Assembly: GCF_021631985.1 (NCBI RefSeq)
Contig: NZ_CP070225.1
Location: forward strand, 8,184,001-8,248,000
Direction: 5' to 3'
From: Sandaracinus amylolyticus
Lineage (GTDB): Bacteria; Myxococcota_A; Polyangia; Polyangiales; Sandaracinaceae
DNA length: 64,000 nucleotides
Position numbers and translations under genes: made by a program. Of the stretch, positions 60,891 through 64,000 are shown one piece after another (position 1 is the stretch's first letter; each line of letters starts with the position of its first letter). The notes beneath the pieces were generated by a model. The model did no database searches, was not told the DNA's origin, and saw only the letters and a program-made list of their open reading frames with translations.

Positions 60891-61561
60891 TCAGCTCGCA
60901 GGGGGCGTGACGGGATCGCCCTCGTTGTCGTCGTTCGCGGGCGGGGTCGCGGTGGGGCGGAAGAAGTCGTCCGCCTCGCCCTTGCTGCGGGTGAGGTCAC
61001 CAGCTGGCCGTGGAGCTCCACCCGGGTGCGGTCGAGCTCGAGCTTGAACTGCTCGACGCGCGACCGAGCGAGCGCCAGCGCGGTGTCGGCCTCGTCGCTC
61101 GCGGCCTTCGCGGTGACCAGTGCGTCGAGCGCGCCGCGGAGCGAGGTCTCGTAGGCCGCGCGCTCGGGGTGATCGGCGGGCAGCCGCGCCAGCTCGCCGA
61201 CGATGCGCCGCACCTGCTCGATCTCGTCGTCGAGCCCGAGCTTCGCGACGCGCGACGGGCTCAGCGACTTGAAGAACACCGCGTAGAGCGTCGGATCGAT
61301 CGCCCGCACGTGCCCGCCGAAGCCGATCACCTGCTTGTCGAGCACCGCGTCACGCCGAGCCTTGCGGGCGCGCAACACCACCGCCGCGTCCTCGGCGAGC
61401 TCGAACGCGTCGCGCTCGGAGCGGAGCTCCGCGAGCTTCGCCGCGACGCGCGGCGCGAGCGCGTTCACCGCTGGGCGATCATCGGCGAGCAAGCTCGCGT
61501 GCAGGAACACGAGGTCGTATCGGAACGTCGCGAGCGAAGAGCTGGAGCCGAGCATCCGCAT
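60891..61561 (-). CDS. Hypothetical helical protein with apparent C-terminal frameshift
   Basis: ATG 61561 has GGAGGT 7 bases upstream. The first 187 codons are mainly helical and rich in Leu, Ala, Arg and Glu (AKLAELRSERDAFELAEDAA, RVAKLGLDDEIEQVRRIVGEL), with coiled-coil character near the end (ALARSRVEQFKLELDRTRVEL). At about 60999 this frame becomes Arg/Pro nonsense. The next frame continues as a typical acidic tail (DLTRSKGEADDFFRPTATPP) to TGA 60893-60891. A one-base deletion is the simplest reading. No family is recognised; total length would be about 222 residues. Confidence 0.6.
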
Positions 61562-61636
61562 CGTGGCACCTCCACGCCGCGAGCCTATCGGCGGTGCACA
61601 CGAACCGACGAGTCTACGAACGCGGCTAAAGAGCGC

Positions 61637-63214
61637 TCAGGTCGCACCGGGCGATCCCGCGAAGCGCATCGACGCGATGAAGCCGCGCGGCGGGATCGAC
61701 CACACCGGCTCGCCGCGTACGTCCCAGCGGTCGAGGAGCTGGTTCGCCGCGAGCAGACCGCTCGCCGCCGCGCGCTCCATCAGCGCGGTGGGGAACGGCA
61801 GCTTCACGTAGTCGCCCGCGAGCACGAGGTTGCCGTAGGGCGTGACCACGCGCGGGCGCGTCGCGTGGCTGCCCGGCGCGAACCCCGGCTGGTCCTGCCG
61901 CACCATCATCACTTCGTGGAGGACGTTCGCGTCCGAGAGCTCCGCGTACACCGCGCGCAGCGTCGAGACCATCTCGTTGCGCACCGCGCGCTCCTCGCGG
62001 CCCTCGGCGAGTGCGACCGCTTGCAGCTGGATCACGGTGCCGCCGTGACGGCGGGCCCAGCGGCGGCTCTCGCCCTCGAAGCGGTCGTAGATCGTGATCT
62101 GGTCGAGCGCGCCGAGCCCCGCGACGTTCACGTGGGGAAGACGATCCGGGCTCGCCGGACGATCGAGGAAGAGCCGCAGCACCGCGAACGGCGCGCTCGT
62201 CGTGAGCGAGTCGATCGAGCTCGCGAACTCCGCGCTCTCGTGCAGGTCGGGCGAATGCGCCACGAGCTCGCGCAGCGCGGGCACGCACGTCGCGAGCACC
62301 GCGCCGTCGCACGCGATGATCGAGCCGTCCTCGAGGTGCACGCGCGTCGCGCCGATCTTGTCGCGCTCGAGCTTCGTCGCGCTCGCGCCCATCCGCAGCT
62401 CGACGCCGTGGCGCGCGAGGTAGCGCTCCATCGGCTTCCACAGCACGTCGCTCGTCGGCTCCTCGAGCACGTCGAAGCGAAGCCCTTCGGGGTTGCCGAG
62501 GAAGTAGAAGTGCAGGCGCGAGATCATCTCGGCCGCGCTGATCGCTTCTTCGCGGTTGAACACCGAGCGCGAGAAGACGCGGAACAGCATCTCCCTCGCC
62601 CGCGGCGGCAGCGCGAGGCGATCGAGCCAGTCGCGCGCGCTGCGATCGTCGAGCTCGCCGTAGCTGCGGATCGGATCGAAGGTCAGCATCGCGCGGAACG
62701 ACTCGCCATCGATGCGGCGCAGGTCGTTCAGCGTGAGCCACGGCGTGCGCCGGAAGAGCGAGATCAGGTTGAGCGGCGCGGTCGTCGGCAGGCCGGCGAA
62801 CGAGTCGGTCGAGCCATCGGGCCCGAGGATCGGATAGTCGGGCAGCGCCTCGAGCGACGCGAGCTCGGGATCGACGCGCCGCAGGATCGCGCGGAGGTTG
62901 TAGTAGTGGCGATGGAACGCGGGGAACGCGCGCTCCATCATGAAGTGCTGCCCGTCGGGCAGGCGCTCGCTCCACGCCGCGAGCCGTCCTCCGAGGAACG
63001 GCTGCTTCTCGACGAGCACCACCTCGACGCCGCGCTCGGCGAGCACGCATGCCGCGCTCGTGCCCGCGATGCCGCCGCCGATCACCACCACGCGGGTGCC
63101 GGGCTCCGCGCGCTCGCGCGTCCCGCGGAACGCACCGCGCACCTCGCGGCGACCGAGCCCCAGTCGCTCCGCGAGCGAGGGACGCGGCGCGAGCGCGAGG
63201 CGGTCCCCGGTCAC
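61637..63214 (-). CDS. CrtU-like FAD-dependent carotene oxidoreductase
   Basis: The 525-residue enzyme has an FAD-binding VVVIGGGIAGTSAACVLAE (GxGxxG at 46-51), LVEKQPFLGGRLAAW and, later, the family-typical HFMMERAFPAFHRHYYNLRA and SRLHFYFLGNPEGLRFDVL. A C-terminal VLAGDYVKLPFPTALMERA closes the FAD site. These features fit carotene desaturase/methylase-type CrtU proteins that make aromatic end rings; substrate assignment is by resemblance. Start GTG 63214 overlaps the stop of the methyltransferase gene (GTGA), so translation is coupled. Confidence 0.82.
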   Translation of the reverse strand: MTGDRLALAPRPSLAERLGLGRREVRGAFRGTRERAEPGTRVVVIGGGIAGTSAACVLAERGVEVVLVEKQPFLGGRLAAWSERLPDGQHFMMERAFPAFHRHYYNLRAILRRVDPELASLEALPDYPILGPDGSTDSFAGLPTTAPLNLISLFRRTPWLTLNDLRRIDGESFRAMLTFDPIRSYGELDDRSARDWLDRLALPPRAREMLFRVFSRSVFNREEAISAAEMISRLHFYFLGNPEGLRFDVLEEPTSDVLWKPMERYLARHGVELRMGASATKLERDKIGATRVHLEDGSIIACDGAVLATCVPALRELVAHSPDLHESAEFASSIDSLTTSAPFAVLRLFLDRPASPDRLPHVNVAGLGALDQITIYDRFEGESRRWARRHGGTVIQLQAVALAEGREERAVRNEMVSTLRAVYAELSDANVLHEVMMVRQDQPGFAPGSHATRPRVVTPYGNLVLAGDYVKLPFPTALMERAAASGLLAANQLLDRWDVRGEPVWSIPPRGFIASMRFAGSPGAT

Positions 63215-63948
63215 TCTCGCTCCACCTTCGACGGCGCGTGCGCGACGAAGCTGTGCAGCACGTTGCGCTGCCATCCGTCCATCGGCTCGGTGCGCACGCG
63301 CTCGAACCCGGCGCGCGCGAGGCGCGCCTCGAACGCGCGCACTCCGTCGAACGACACGACGCTCTGGCGCAGGTAGCGATAGATGCGCGCATCGCCCGCG
63401 GTCACGAGCCCGCCGGGGATGATGATCCCGTAACAGACCGCGTCCCATACCGCGCGCGCCGTGAGCGACTCGGCGACCGAGTACTCGTGGAACACGATCG
63501 GTGCGCCCGGCGCGAGCAACGCGCGCAGGTTGCGCAGGCAGCGATCGGGGTCGGCGATGTTGCGGATCCCGTACGCCATCAGGATTCCGTCGAACGTGCC
63601 CTCGATGCCCGCGGCGCGAGGATCGGTGGCGTCGCCGTGCACGAAGTCGACGCCCGCGAGCACCTCCTTGCGGCGCGCGACCGCGAGCATGCCCTCCGAC
63701 GCGTCGAGCCCGACGATGTCGGCGTCGGGGTACGTGACGCGCAGCGCCTCCGTCGAGAGACCGGTGCCGCAGCACAGGTCGAGCACGCGCGCGCCGCGCC
63801 GGAGCCCGAGACGCTCCGCGCTGAGCCGCAGGTGGCGGTGGTATCCGGGGTTCAGCCCGGTGAGGAAGTCGTAGGTGTCCGCGACGTCATCGAAGTCGCG
63901 CGGGACTTCGCGCTTGCGCTCTGCGTTCGGAGAGGAGGCGTTCGGCAA
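63211..63948 (-). CDS. Class I SAM methyltransferase (UbiE/CrtT-like)
   Basis: The 245-residue methyltransferase has SAM motif I VLDLCCGTG (55-63), LDASEGML and the UbiE-like AYGIRNIADPDRCLRNL. Its immediate coupling to the CrtU-like gene suggests a carotenoid or quinone-like substrate instead of menaquinone, for which menG already exists in the window. TTG 63948 with GGAG 7 bases upstream gives the family length; a start further right is possible. Confidence 0.85.
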   Translation of the reverse strand: MPNASSPNAERKREVPRDFDDVADTYDFLTGLNPGYHRHLRLSAERLGLRRGARVLDLCCGTGLSTEALRVTYPDADIVGLDASEGMLAVARRKEVLAGVDFVHGDATDPRAAGIEGTFDGILMAYGIRNIADPDRCLRNLRALLAPGAPIVFHEYSVAESLTARAVWDAVCYGIIIPGGLVTAGDARIYRYLRQSVVSFDGVRAFEARLARAGFERVRTEPMDGWQRNVLHSFVAHAPSKVERE

Positions 63949-63972
63949 CGAGGGCTCCGTGTCGCAACGGGT

Positions 63973-64000
63973 TCAAGCAGCGGCGGCGTCGACCAGGAAG
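63973..64000 (-). CDS. 3' end of a further leftward gene
   Basis: The minus strand from the window edge reads Phe-Leu-Val-Asp-Ala-Ala-Ala-Ala then TGA at 63975-63973. It is a plausible C-terminus of a gene upstream of the methyltransferase; too little is visible to name it. Confidence 0.3.

Noticed and set aside
59981-61561. One long protein joining the 61561 gene, the 42-bp array and the small membrane protein
   Set aside because: The array keeps the frame open because 42 is a multiple of 3. A better tail with its own stop exists in another frame at 60891, and the membrane protein has its own start.

Overview
The window is very GC-rich (mostly third-position G/C), with many lipoproteins carrying Asp/Ala/Gly-rich linkers, an ECF sigma/FecR cassette, a Pkn-type kinase, a full menaquinone operon and a carotenoid-type module. 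This points to a myxobacterium (Myxococcota), most like the Sandaracinaceae/Polyangiales. The assignment rests on gene content and composition, not on a marker gene.

Layout. 1-5.4 kb: a DUF1552 protein, two lipoproteins and an IS110-type element (about 3605-5350) sitting inside a palindromic repeat. 5.4-12.4 kb: a protease-like lipoprotein, then a tightly coupled GH65 glycoside phosphorylase / P-type ATPase / beta-phosphoglucomutase operon closed by a strong hairpin. 12.5-17 kb: an SPFH protein, a 96-nt locus made almost entirely of tRNA-arm-like hairpins, a CHAD-CYTH protein and exported proteins. 17-31 kb: secreted and lipoproteins, a PLP-dependent lyase, a frameshifted M81 peptidase, a di-haem peroxidase, an outer-membrane protein with its ECF sigma/FecR pair, and a rhodanese preceded by a 43-bp tandem array. 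31-40.3 kb: an M1 peptidase, VOC and YqeY proteins, glutamate dehydrogenase, CdsA, UppS and a HEAT-cyclophilin lipoprotein.

40.3-42.5 kb is gene-free and holds five perfect and one imperfect copy of the ParB site parS (GTTTCACGTGAAAC): a chromosomal centromere region. The genes to its left for several kb run leftward; most to its right run rightward. Next come bioF-bioD, a DUF4397 lipoprotein, a LysM-MepA endopeptidase, and a quinone block from 47.5 to 57.1 kb: polyprenyl synthase, menG, menF, menD, menH, menA, menC and menE, mostly with overlapping start/stop codons. menB is absent. The right end has a Ser/Thr kinase, a Rieske protein, a second (42-bp) tandem stem-loop array, and a CrtU-like carotene oxidoreductase coupled to a methyltransferase.

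The most unusual features are: (1) a palindromic repeat of about 95 bp, five copies, each starting a few bases after a stop codon in the orientation of that gene; (2) the IS110 element that split one of those copies; (3) the parS cluster, with gene start codons falling inside parS sites; (4) the five-hairpin tRNA-like locus at 13.9-14.0 kb; (5) two unrelated-sequence tandem arrays with the same unit length and hairpin plan. Three genes show an apparent one-base deletion, so either they are decaying or the assembly has indels.
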